Of a DNA stretch of 64,000 nucleotides, positions 12,849 through 21,082 are shown one piece after another. Position 1 is the stretch's first letter. Every line of letters starts with the position of its first letter. The notes beneath the pieces are model-generated. The model was not told where the DNA came from. It was given only the letters and a program-made list of their open reading frames with translations, and ran no database searches. The DNA comes from Amaricoccus solimangrovi (GTDB lineage Bacteria; Pseudomonadota; Alphaproteobacteria; Rhodobacterales; Rhodobacteraceae), in NCBI RefSeq assembly GCF_006385685.1, contig NZ_VFRP01000001.1:434001-498000 (forward strand). The letters are read 5' to 3'. Position numbers and translations under genes: made by a program.

Positions 12849-14030
12849 ATGGCGGCGAACGCGCGACAGGAGCTCAGAACCCGGAACGCGCCGGCTCCCG
12901 GACCCCGCTTCTCGCAGCCGGTACGCCAGATCGTGATGATGCTGATCGTGCTCGGCCTCGTCGCCGCGCTCGCGGTGCTGCTGTTTCCGCAGGTGAAGCC
13001 GGTCTTTCTCGCCTCGCCCTGGCTCAACGGCTTCATCGGCTGCGTCTTCGTGATCGGCGTCGCCTCCTGCTTCTGGGAGGTCGGGACGCTCATCGCCTCG
13101 GTGAGCTGGATCGAGGGTTTCGCGCTCGACCGGCCGGGGCACGAATTCACCAAGGCGCCCGGCCTGCTCGCCCCGCTCGCCGCGATGCTGAGCGAGCGCC
13201 GCGCCCGGCGGGCGCTCACCTCGACCTCGAGCCGCTCGATCCTCGATTCCGTCGCCACCCGGCTCGACGAGCAGCGCGACCTGACGCGCTATCTCATCAA
13301 CCTGCTGATCTTCCTCGGCCTGCTCGGCACGTTCTACGGGCTCGCGACCGTGGTGCCGCAGGTGGTGAACACGATCCGCAGCCTCGCGCCCGAACCGGGG
13401 CAGGACGCGGTCAATGTCTTCGACCGGCTGATGTCGGGGCTCGAGGGACAGCTCGGCGGCATGGGAACCGCCTTCGCCTCGTCGCTGCTCGGCCTCGCGG
13501 GCTCGCTCGTCGTCGGCCTGCTCGACCTCTTCACCGGCCACGGGCAGGGCCGCTTCTACCGCGAGCTCGAGGAATGGCTCTCCTCGATCACCAAGGTCGG
13601 CCTGCCCGGAATGGAAGGGGACGAGGTCAACGCGGGCAACGTGCTCGCCGTGCTCGAACACACGGCCGGGCAGATCGAGAGCTTGCGCGAGATGATCGAG
13701 CGGATGGTGGCACGGGCGGAGGAGAGCGACGCGCGCGTGAGCGCGCTCGCCGAGGCGATGGCCGCGCCCGAGGCGCGCGCGGCGGACCGGGCGGTGATGG
13801 AGCGCATCGCCGCGGCGCAGGAGCGCGTCGCGAGCCTCCTGAGCGCGCGCGACGAGGATACCGGGCGGCTCGACGCCGAGACGCGGGCGCGGCTGCGCTC
13901 GATCGACACGCAGGTGCTGCGCATTCTCGAGGATCTCTCGGCCGGCCGGCAGGATCTCGTGACCGAGATGCGCCAGGAGCTCGCGACGCTGACCGAGGCG
14001 TTGCGCCACCTCGGGCCGCGGAGGCCCTGA
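12849..14030 (+). CDS. MotA/TolQ/ExbB-type proton channel protein
   Basis: A 393-residue inner-membrane protein. Helices are predicted near residues 34-54, 60-82, 140-165 (YLINLLIFLGLLGTFYGLAT) and 190-215 (GLEGQLGGMGTAFASSLLGLAGSLVVGLLDLF). The last two match the conserved channel-lining pair of MotA/ExbB/TolQ proteins (GLLGTFYGL and GMGTAFASSLLGL). The C-terminal 160 residues are an Ala/Glu/Arg-rich, probably coiled-coil cytoplasmic tail, longer than ExbB or TolQ has. It is followed 4 bp later by an OmpA/MotB-like partner. There are no tol, exb/tonB or flagellar genes nearby, so the machine it powers is not known. Confidence 0.88.
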   Translation: MAANARQELRTRNAPAPGPRFSQPVRQIVMMLIVLGLVAALAVLLFPQVKPVFLASPWLNGFIGCVFVIGVASCFWEVGTLIASVSWIEGFALDRPGHEFTKAPGLLAPLAAMLSERRARRALTSTSSRSILDSVATRLDEQRDLTRYLINLLIFLGLLGTFYGLATVVPQVVNTIRSLAPEPGQDAVNVFDRLMSGLEGQLGGMGTAFASSLLGLAGSLVVGLLDLFTGHGQGRFYRELEEWLSSITKVGLPGMEGDEVNAGNVLAVLEHTAGQIESLREMIERMVARAEESDARVSALAEAMAAPEARAADRAVMERIAAAQERVASLLSARDEDTGRLDAETRARLRSIDTQVLRILEDLSAGRQDLVTEMRQELATLTEALRHLGPRRP

Positions 14031-14034
14031 GGCG

Positions 14035-15339
14035 ATGGCGCTGCGGGTGCGTGCCAACAAGTTCCACGGGACGATCTGGCCCGGCTTCGTCGATGCGATG
14101 GGCGCGCTCCTGATGATCCTCTTCTTCGTGCTCTCGATCTTCATGATCGTGCAATACGTGCTGAAGGACACGATCACCGGCCAGAAGAACGACATCGAGA
14201 GCCTCTCCGCCCAGGTCGCGAGCCTCGGCGACGCGCTGGGGCTGGAACGCAGCCGGGCCGACACCCAGACCGCGCTCGTCGCCACGCTGCGCGCGCAGCG
14301 CGAGGCGGCCCAGGCGCGGATCGCCGAGCTGATGTCGAGCAACACCGACCTCGGCCAGCAACTCACCGCCGCCGAGCAGGCGCGCGACGCGCGTTCCGCC
14401 GAGGTGGCGGGGCTGCGGGACGAGCTCGCCGGCAATTCCGCCGCGCTGACCGCGATGAACATGAAGCTCGAGGAGGAGCGGCGGAAGGCGGAGGAGACGC
14501 TGACGCTGCTCGCCGCCGCCGAGGCGGCGCGCGACAAGCTCTCGGCGGAACAGGCGACGACGCTCGACGACGCGCGCAGGAAGGCCGCCGAACTCGCCCA
14601 GGCGCGCGCGCTCCTCGCCGACCAGAAGGATGTCTCGGCCGAGGGCCAGCGCCAGATCGCGCTGCTGAACCAGCAGACGGCGCAGCTTCGGGACCAGCTC
14701 GCGGCGTTGCAAGGGCTCCTCGACCAGGCCAGGGCCGAGGACGCGGCGAACCAGGTGCAGGTCGAGACGCTCGGGGCCAATCTCAACGCCGCCCTCGCCA
14801 AGGTCGCCTCCGAACAGGCCGCCCGCGCCGCGCTCGAGGAGAAGGAGCGCAGGCGGCTCGAGGCCGAGGCGAAGGATCTGGAGCATTACCGCTCCGAATT
14901 CTTCGGCCGGATGCGCGACATCCTCGGGTCGCAGGAGGGGGTCGAGGTGGTCGGGGACCGTTTCGTCTTCCCCTCGGAAGTGCTCTTCGCGCCGGGTTCG
15001 GCCACGCTCAACGCCGAGGGCCAGGCCCAGGTCGCCCGCGTCGCCGGGGTGATCCGGGGCATCATGAACGACATTCCCTCGGGGATCGACTGGATCCTGC
15101 GTGTCGACGGGCATACCGACCGCACTCCGGTCGGCCCCGGCAGCCCGTATCGCGACAACTGGGAGCTCAGCCAGGAACGCGCGCTCTCGGTCGTGCGCTA
15201 CATGATCGAGGCGGAGGGGATCCCGGCGAACCGGCTCGCCGCCACCGGCTTCGGGGAATTCCAGCCGATCGACACCGGCGACGGCCCGGAGGCGCTGGCG
15301 CGCAACCGCCGGATCGAGCTCAAGTTCACGGAGCGCTGA
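14035..15339 (+). CDS. MotB-like stator partner with coiled coil and OmpA peptidoglycan-binding domain
   Basis: A 434-residue protein with one N-terminal transmembrane helix containing an aspartate at its start (PGFVDAMGALLMILFFVLSI, residues 18-37), placed like the proton-carrying Asp of MotB. Residues about 50-290 are a long Ala/Glu/Gln-rich coiled coil. Residues about 300-434 form an OmpA-like peptidoglycan-binding domain (FAPGSATLNAEG, RVDGHTDRTPVG, NWELSQERALSVVRYM, NRRIELKF). With the preceding gene it forms a proton-driven, wall-anchored stator-like complex. The ZorA/ZorB pair of Zorya defence has similar parts, but no zorC, zorD or zorE is present. Confidence 0.88.
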   Translation: MALRVRANKFHGTIWPGFVDAMGALLMILFFVLSIFMIVQYVLKDTITGQKNDIESLSAQVASLGDALGLERSRADTQTALVATLRAQREAAQARIAELMSSNTDLGQQLTAAEQARDARSAEVAGLRDELAGNSAALTAMNMKLEEERRKAEETLTLLAAAEAARDKLSAEQATTLDDARRKAAELAQARALLADQKDVSAEGQRQIALLNQQTAQLRDQLAALQGLLDQARAEDAANQVQVETLGANLNAALAKVASEQAARAALEEKERRRLEAEAKDLEHYRSEFFGRMRDILGSQEGVEVVGDRFVFPSEVLFAPGSATLNAEGQAQVARVAGVIRGIMNDIPSGIDWILRVDGHTDRTPVGPGSPYRDNWELSQERALSVVRYMIEAEGIPANRLAATGFGEFQPIDTGDGPEALARNRRIELKFTER

Positions 15340-15390
15340 GCCGCGGTCGAGACCGAAGGCGTCTTCTCGCGCGCCGCCGCGAGGGCGACG

Positions 15391-15999
15391 TCAGGGGGGC
15401 GTCCCGGCGGGAGTCGGCGGACATGAAGTTGCGATGGTGACCTGCGTCGGGGCATCGTCGACGGCATCGCGGGATATCAGCGACGTTGCCGGGAGGATAA
15501 ATGCGACGACCACCAGAAACGATGCCAGCGTCCGGGAAGCGTAATCCGGCTTCACCCTGAATACATTCCTGATATTTTTCCAATGTCCAGAGATGGAGCC
15601 TTCATCATTCAGAATATTTGCAATCGCTTCACTTCTGTTCAAGGCTTCCTGAATAGCGCATGACCGATAGTATCGATATCTTTGAGGCTCCAGGACTCCG
15701 CCGGCGGCGACCATGTGCCAATCCGCTTCGCATTTGCCGCAGAAATATTTACACAGCATCTGCTCAGCTTGCAGAAAAATGTTAATAGAATATATAAGAA
15801 TGAAAACAAATGCCAAAAATAGAAATGGAAAAACAATATTGTTTTTCAATACGGATAATACCGTTAGAATCGTGAGGGATATCACGGCCGGCATATAAGA
15901 AACCGTAGCGCGAAGCGTTCCAAAATATCGGTAATTTTCCATGCCCACATTGTAAAGATTCTTACATATCTCGACATGGGCGGCTTTGTCGATGGGCAT
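15391..15999 (-). CDS. AT-rich hypothetical membrane protein, probably acquired
   Basis: A 202-residue protein that I do not recognise. It has two close hydrophobic helices (residues about 33-50 and 54-75), a middle soluble section with a CKYFCGKC cysteine cluster (about 80-90) followed by EPQRYRYYRSCAIQEALNRSE, and a third hydrophobic helix near residues 165-185. The coding sequence from 15541 to 15960 is about 41% GC by my count, with one 60-base line near 20%, against about 70% around it, which is a clear sign of transfer. The start MPIDKAAH follows AAAGGGGGG; longer in-frame sequence upstream is low-complexity and rejected. No function is assigned. Confidence 0.7.
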   Translation of the reverse strand: MPIDKAAHVEICKNLYNVGMENYRYFGTLRATVSYMPAVISLTILTVLSVLKNNIVFPFLFLAFVFILIYSINIFLQAEQMLCKYFCGKCEADWHMVAAGGVLEPQRYRYYRSCAIQEALNRSEAIANILNDEGSISGHWKNIRNVFRVKPDYASRTLASFLVVVAFILPATSLISRDAVDDAPTQVTIATSCPPTPAGTPP

Positions 16000-16132
16000 C
16001 CGACCCCCCTTTCGCTCGCGGTGACGCGGATGAAATGATACCAAGACGGCGCCTCTTCTTCCACCGGGCCGACCGCGCCCTCGGCGCATGCTCCGACGCG
16101 CGGCGGGCGAGGTGCGTTCGGGGCGCGAGGGG

Positions 16133-16150
16133 TAAGGATCCCAATCCTTA
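16133..16150. promoter_or_regulatory. Palindrome in divergent region ahead of pyc
   Basis: Perfect inverted repeat TAAGGAT-CCCA-ATCCTTA, 76 bp upstream of the pyc start and 134 bp upstream of the divergent AT-rich gene. It may be an operator; no adjacent regulator gene is present. Confidence 0.4.
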
Positions 16151-16225
16151 AGGCGCGATTGTGTGCTGCGCCGCGGTGGTCTACGACTTGTCCGTTGCAC
16201 CGGTCTGACGGGGGATTGTCCATCC

Positions 16226-19200
16226 ATGAAGAACTTCAACAAGATCCTCATCGCCAATCGCGGCGAGATCGCGATCCGCGTGATGCGCGCGGCCAACGAG
16301 ATGGGGAAGAAGACCGTCGCGGTCTTCGCGGAGGAGGACAAGCTCGGCCTGCACCGGTTCAAGGCGGACGAGGCCTACCGGATCGGCGAGGGGCTGGGTC
16401 CGGTCGCGGCCTATCTGTCGATCCCGGAGATCATCCGCGTGGCGAAGATGTCCGGCGCGGATGCGATCCATCCGGGCTACGGGCTGCTCTCGGAGAACCC
16501 CGATCTCGTCGATGCCTGCGTCGAGGCCGGGATCACCTTCATCGGGCCGAAGGCCGCGACGATGCGGATGCTGGGCGACAAGGCCAGCGCGCGCAAGGTG
16601 GCGATGGCCGCCGGCGTGCCGGTGGTGCCCGCGACCGAGGTGCTGCCCGACGACATGGAGGAAGTGCGCCGGATGGCCGAGGAGGTCGGCTATCCCTTCA
16701 TGCTCAAGGCCTCCTGGGGCGGCGGCGGCCGCGGCATGCGGCCAATCATGGCCGCCGATGAGCTCGAGGAAAAGGTGCTGGAGGGCCGGCGCGAGGCGCA
16801 GAACGCCTTCGGCAACGGCGAGGGCTATCTCGAGAAGCTGATCCAGAACGCGCGCCACGTCGAGGTGCAGATCCTCGGCGACCAGTACGGCCATCTCTAC
16901 CATCTCTGGGAGCGCGACTGCTCGGTGCAGCGGCGCAACCAGAAGGTCGTCGAGCGCGCCCCCGCGCCCTACCTGAATCAGGCGCAGCGCGAGGAGGTCT
17001 GCGGGCTCGCGCTCAAGATCTGCGCGGCGGCCAATTACGAATGCGCGGGCACGGTCGAGTTCCTGATGGACCGCGATTCGGGCAAATTCTACTTCATCGA
17101 GGTCAATCCGCGCGTCCAGGTCGAGCATACGGTGACCGAGGAAGTCACCGGAATCGATATCGTGCGCGCGCAGATCATGCTCGCCGAGGGCGCCACCATC
17201 GCCGAGGCGACCGGCGCGCCGTCCCAGGCCGACGTGCAACTGCACGGCCACGCGCTGCAGTGCCGCATCACCACCGAGGATCCGCAGAACAACTTCATCC
17301 CCGACTACGGCCGGATCACCGCCTATCGCGGCGCGACCGGCATGGGCATCCGGCTCGACGGCGGCACCGCCTATTCCGGCGCGGTGATCACGCGCTACTA
17401 CGATTCGCTGCTCGAGAAGGTGACGGCCTGGGCGCCGACGCCGGAGGCGGCGATTGCGCGGCTCGACCGGGCGCTCCGGGAGTTCCGGATCCGGGGCGTC
17501 TCGACCAACATCGCCTTCGTCGAGAATCTCCTGAAGCACCCGACCTTCCTCGACCTCAGCTACACGACGAAGTTCATCGACACGACACCCGAGCTCTTCC
17601 AGTTCGAGAGTCGGCGCGACCGGGCGACGAAGATCCTGACCTACATCGCCGACATCTCGGTCAACGGGCACCCGGAGACGTCGGGCCGGGCGAAGCCGCC
17701 GGCCGAGGCGCGGGTGCCGAAGCCGCCGGTGCTCTCGCTGGTGGACAAGCCGAAGGATGGCACGCGGCAGCTTCTGGAGGCGGAGGGTCCCCAGGCCGTC
17801 GCGGACTGGATGCTCGCGCAGAAGCGCGTCCTCGTCACCGACACCACGATGCGCGACGCGCACCAGAGCCTGCTCGCGACGCGGATGCGCTCCTACGACA
17901 TGATCAAGGTGGCGCCGGCCTACGCCGAGATGCTGCCGGAGCTCTTCAGCGTCGAATGCTGGGGGGGCGCGACTTTCGACGTCGCCTACCGCTTCCTGCA
18001 GGAATGTCCGTGGCAGCGGCTCAGGGACCTGCGCGCGGCGATGCCGAACCTGATGACGCAGATGCTGCTGCGCGCGTCGAACGGGGTCGGCTACACCAAC
18101 TATCCCGACAATGTCGTCGTGGCCTTCACGAAACAGGCGGCGGAATCGGGCGTGGACGTGTTCCGCGTCTTCGACTCGCTGAACTGGGTCGAGAACATGC
18201 GCGTCGCGATGGAGGCGGTGCTCGGGACCGGCAAGATCCTCGAGGCCTCGATCTGCTACACCGGCGACATCTTCGATCCGGACCGGGCGAAGTACGACCT
18301 GAAGTACTACGTCGCCATGGCGAAGGAGCTGAAGGCCGCCGGTACGCATGTGCTCGGGCTGAAGGACATGGCGGGGCTGCTGAAGCCCGCCGCCGCGCGG
18401 GTGCTCGTCAAGGCGCTGAAGGAGGAGACCGGGCTTCCGATCCATTTCCACACCCATGACACGAGCGGCGTCGCCGCGGCGACGATCCTCGCCGCCGCCG
18501 ACGCGGGGGTGGACGCGGTGGACGCGGCGATGGACGCCTTCTCGGGCAGCACCTCGCAGCCCTGCCTCGGCTCGATCGTCGAGGCGCTCCGGCACACCGA
18601 GCGCGACACCGGCCTCGACATCGAGGCGATCCGCCGGATCTCGGACTACTGGGAAGCGGTGCGGGGCCAGTATCTCGCCTTCGAGGCCGGGCTGCAGGCG
18701 CCGGCCTCGGAAGTCTATCTCCACGAGATGCCGGGCGGCCAGTTCACCAACCTCAAGGCGCAGGCGCGCTCGATGGGGCTCGAGGAACGCTGGCACGAGG
18801 TGGCGCATCGCTACGCCGAGGTGAACCGGATGTTCGGCGACATCGTGAAGGTGACGCCGTCCTCGAAGGTCGTGGGCGACATGGCGCTGATGATGGTGGC
18901 GCAGGGGCTGAGCCCGGAGGATGTCGAGAATCCCGCGGTGGAGGTGGTCTTCCCCGACAGCGTGGTCGACATGTTCAAGGGCAGCATCGGCCAGCCGCCG
19001 GGGGGCTGGCCCGAGGCGCTGCAGCGCAAGATCCTGAAGGGCGAGGCGCCCTCGACCGACCGCCCCGGCGCGGTGATGCCGCCCGCCGATCTCGACACGA
19101 TGCTCGCGGATCTCAAGGGTCAGGTCGCGGGCGAGGAGATCGACAACGAGGATTTCTGCGGCTACCTGATGTATCCGAAGGTCTTCCTCGACTACATGGC

Positions 19201-19678
19201 GCGGCACCGCGACTACGGCCCGGTGCGCACGCTGCCGACGCCGGTCTATCTCTACGGGATGGAGCCGAGCCAGGAAATCTCGGCCGAGATCGACCCCGGC
19301 AAGACGCTGGAGATCCGGCTGACCGCCTTCGGCGAGACCAACGAGGACGGTGAGGTGCGCGTCTTCTTCGAGCTGAACGGCCAGCCGCGCACGGTGCGGG
19401 TGCCGAACCGCAAGATGAAGTCCGCGGCGCCGAAGCGGCCGAAGGCGGAGACCGGCAATCCGGCGCATGTCGCGGCGCCGATGCCCGGCGTGATCGCCAC
19501 GGTGGCGGTCTCGGTCGGCCTCGCGGTGAAGCCGGGCGACCTGCTCTGCACCATCGAGGCGATGAAGATGGAGACGGGCCTGCACGCGGACAAGGCGGGC
19601 AAGGTCAAGGCGCTCCACGTTTCTCCCGGCGCCCAGGTCGATGCCAAGGACCTGCTGATCGAACTCGAACTCGACTGA
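16226..19678 (+). CDS. pyc: Pyruvate carboxylase
   Basis: A 1150-residue single-chain biotin enzyme that carboxylates pyruvate to oxaloacetate. In order: biotin carboxylase (residues 1 to about 455, starting FNKILIANRGEIAIRVMRAA, with the ATP-grasp stretch KASWGGGGRGMR), carboxyltransferase (about 540-810, starting TDTTMRDAHQSLLATRMRS, with metal ligand motif HFHTHDTSG), the pyruvate carboxylase linker domain, and a C-terminal biotinyl carrier with EAMKMET, where Lys1114 is the biotinylation site. The start at 16226 begins with the family sequence; an in-frame ATG upstream adds 21 unrelated residues. BirA, which would biotinylate it, is encoded at 48488-49249. Confidence 0.97.
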   Translation: MKNFNKILIANRGEIAIRVMRAANEMGKKTVAVFAEEDKLGLHRFKADEAYRIGEGLGPVAAYLSIPEIIRVAKMSGADAIHPGYGLLSENPDLVDACVEAGITFIGPKAATMRMLGDKASARKVAMAAGVPVVPATEVLPDDMEEVRRMAEEVGYPFMLKASWGGGGRGMRPIMAADELEEKVLEGRREAQNAFGNGEGYLEKLIQNARHVEVQILGDQYGHLYHLWERDCSVQRRNQKVVERAPAPYLNQAQREEVCGLALKICAAANYECAGTVEFLMDRDSGKFYFIEVNPRVQVEHTVTEEVTGIDIVRAQIMLAEGATIAEATGAPSQADVQLHGHALQCRITTEDPQNNFIPDYGRITAYRGATGMGIRLDGGTAYSGAVITRYYDSLLEKVTAWAPTPEAAIARLDRALREFRIRGVSTNIAFVENLLKHPTFLDLSYTTKFIDTTPELFQFESRRDRATKILTYIADISVNGHPETSGRAKPPAEARVPKPPVLSLVDKPKDGTRQLLEAEGPQAVADWMLAQKRVLVTDTTMRDAHQSLLATRMRSYDMIKVAPAYAEMLPELFSVECWGGATFDVAYRFLQECPWQRLRDLRAAMPNLMTQMLLRASNGVGYTNYPDNVVVAFTKQAAESGVDVFRVFDSLNWVENMRVAMEAVLGTGKILEASICYTGDIFDPDRAKYDLKYYVAMAKELKAAGTHVLGLKDMAGLLKPAAARVLVKALKEETGLPIHFHTHDTSGVAAATILAAADAGVDAVDAAMDAFSGSTSQPCLGSIVEALRHTERDTGLDIEAIRRISDYWEAVRGQYLAFEAGLQAPASEVYLHEMPGGQFTNLKAQARSMGLEERWHEVAHRYAEVNRMFGDIVKVTPSSKVVGDMALMMVAQGLSPEDVENPAVEVVFPDSVVDMFKGSIGQPPGGWPEALQRKILKGEAPSTDRPGAVMPPADLDTMLADLKGQVAGEEIDNEDFCGYLMYPKVFLDYMARHRDYGPVRTLPTPVYLYGMEPSQEISAEIDPGKTLEIRLTAFGETNEDGEVRVFFELNGQPRTVRVPNRKMKSAAPKRPKAETGNPAHVAAPMPGVIATVAVSVGLAVKPGDLLCTIEAMKMETGLHADKAGKVKALHVSPGAQVDAKDLLIELELD

Positions 19679-19685
19679 GTTCCTC

Positions 19686-19723
19686 TCTCCGCCGGGCGGC
19701 GCGCCGTCGCCGCCCGGCGGAGA
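19686..19723 (+). terminator. Strong hairpin after pyc
   Basis: Perfect 15-bp arms TCTCCGCCGGGCGGC and GCCGCCCGGCGGAGA with an 8-nt loop, starting 8 bp after the pyc stop. It is followed by CCGTTTCC rather than a T-run, so it may act as a 3'-end stabiliser or a weak terminator. Confidence 0.6.
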
Positions 19724-19746
19724 CCGTTTCCGAAAGGCCCCCTCCC

Positions 19747-21003
19747 ATGTCGGCTGCCACCACGCTTCCCGCCGGCGGCGGCGCGGCGTTTCCGCCGGAC
19801 CTCGAGCTCCGGAGCGGCCGGTCCGTGTGGTCCGCCTACCGCGCGCCGAAGGTTCCGGCGGAGCCGCTGTCGGGGGATATCGCGACCGATGTGCTGGTGG
19901 TCGGGATGGGGGTTTCCGGCGCGATGATCGCCGAGGCGCTGACCGACGAGGGCTGGGGCGTCGTGATGATCGACCGGCGCGGTCCGGTCGCGGGATCGAC
20001 CGCGGCGAGCACCGCGCTCGTCCGCTACGAGATCGACACGCCGCTGACCCGGCTCGCGCGGAGCATCGGGCTCGAGGCGGCGCGGCGGGCCTGGCGGCGG
20101 TCGCGGCTCGCGGTGGCGAATCTCGCCGCGCGGATCGACGAGCTCGGGATCCCCTGCGAGATGGCGGCGCGGCCCTCGCTCTATCTCGCCGGGTCGCTGC
20201 TCACCGGCTCGGGCCTCAGGACGGAGGCGGAGGCGCGGCGGGCGGCGGGGATCGAGGCGCGCTATCTGACGGCGGGCGAACTGCGCGAGCGTTTCGGGAT
20301 CGAGCGGGCAGGGGCGATCCTGAGCCCGGCCAACCTCGCGCTCGATCCGCGCAAGCTCGCCTCCGGTCTGATGCGCGCGGCGATCGTGCGGGGCGCGCGC
20401 GCCTACGCGCCGGTCGCGGCGGTGGGCTACCGGCAGGCGGTCGGCGGCGTCACCGTCGAGACGGCGGACGGACCGGTCATCTCGGCGAAACACGTCGTGC
20501 TCGCGACCGGCTCCGAACTCGACGCGCTGGTCCCCTCCGAGCGGCACGAGATCGTCGCGACCTGGGCGATGGCGACCAGGCCCCAGAAGGCGCGGCTCTG
20601 GCCCGGGGCCGCGCTGATCCGCGAGGCCTCCGATCCCTCTCTCCACCTGCGCGCGACGGCGGACGGCCGGGTGATCTGCGGCGGCGAGGAGGAGGCGCTG
20701 ACCGATCCGGAGGCGCGCGAGGCGCGGACCCTCGCGAAGGCGGCGAAGCTCTCGAGGAAGCTCGCGCGGCTCCTGCCGGGGATCGACCCGACGCCGGACT
20801 ACGCCTGGTCCGGTTTCCTCGGGGTGAGCGCGACGGGCCTGCCGATGATCTCGCGGCTGCGGGCGCGGCCCCGGATCTACGCGCTGCTCGGCCGCGGCCG
20901 CGACGGGATCACCTTCTCGCGCATCGCGGCGGAGCTGATCGCGACCGAGCTGCGCGGGGACCGCGACGCCGACGCCGGGCTGTTCCGCCTGGCCGAGGAC
21001 TGA
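19747..21003 (+). CDS. FAD-dependent oxidoreductase (DAO family)
   Basis: A 418-residue flavoprotein of the D-amino-acid oxidase/glycine oxidase superfamily. The ADP-binding Rossmann motif is at residues about 40-70 (TDVLVVGMGVSGAMIAEALT, with the acidic DRRGP at its end), followed by the SxAST segment that contacts FAD (AGSTAASTALVRYE). The C-terminal FAD-binding strand and loop (YAWSGFLGVSATGLPMISRL and GRGRDGITFSRIAAELIA) are intact. Enzymes of this class oxidise secondary or primary amines, so an amino acid or sarcosine-like substrate is possible but not shown. It lies alone between pyc and the patatin gene. Confidence 0.85.
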   Translation: MSAATTLPAGGGAAFPPDLELRSGRSVWSAYRAPKVPAEPLSGDIATDVLVVGMGVSGAMIAEALTDEGWGVVMIDRRGPVAGSTAASTALVRYEIDTPLTRLARSIGLEAARRAWRRSRLAVANLAARIDELGIPCEMAARPSLYLAGSLLTGSGLRTEAEARRAAGIEARYLTAGELRERFGIERAGAILSPANLALDPRKLASGLMRAAIVRGARAYAPVAAVGYRQAVGGVTVETADGPVISAKHVVLATGSELDALVPSERHEIVATWAMATRPQKARLWPGAALIREASDPSLHLRATADGRVICGGEEEALTDPEAREARTLAKAAKLSRKLARLLPGIDPTPDYAWSGFLGVSATGLPMISRLRARPRIYALLGRGRDGITFSRIAAELIATELRGDRDADAGLFRLAED

Positions 21004-21082
21004 TCCGCGCCGGAGCGCTTGCCCGGCGCGGGCGGCGTGGCTTACCAACGTGGCAGCACCTGCGAAAGGACCGCGCCGCGCC

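Noticed and set aside
12849-15339. Zorya phage-defence system (ZorA/ZorB-like pair)
   Set aside because: Channel and OmpA-type partners are present, but no zorC, zorD or zorE gene lies nearby and the flanks are metabolic genes and one unknown AT-rich gene on the other strand. The defence assignment cannot be supported.
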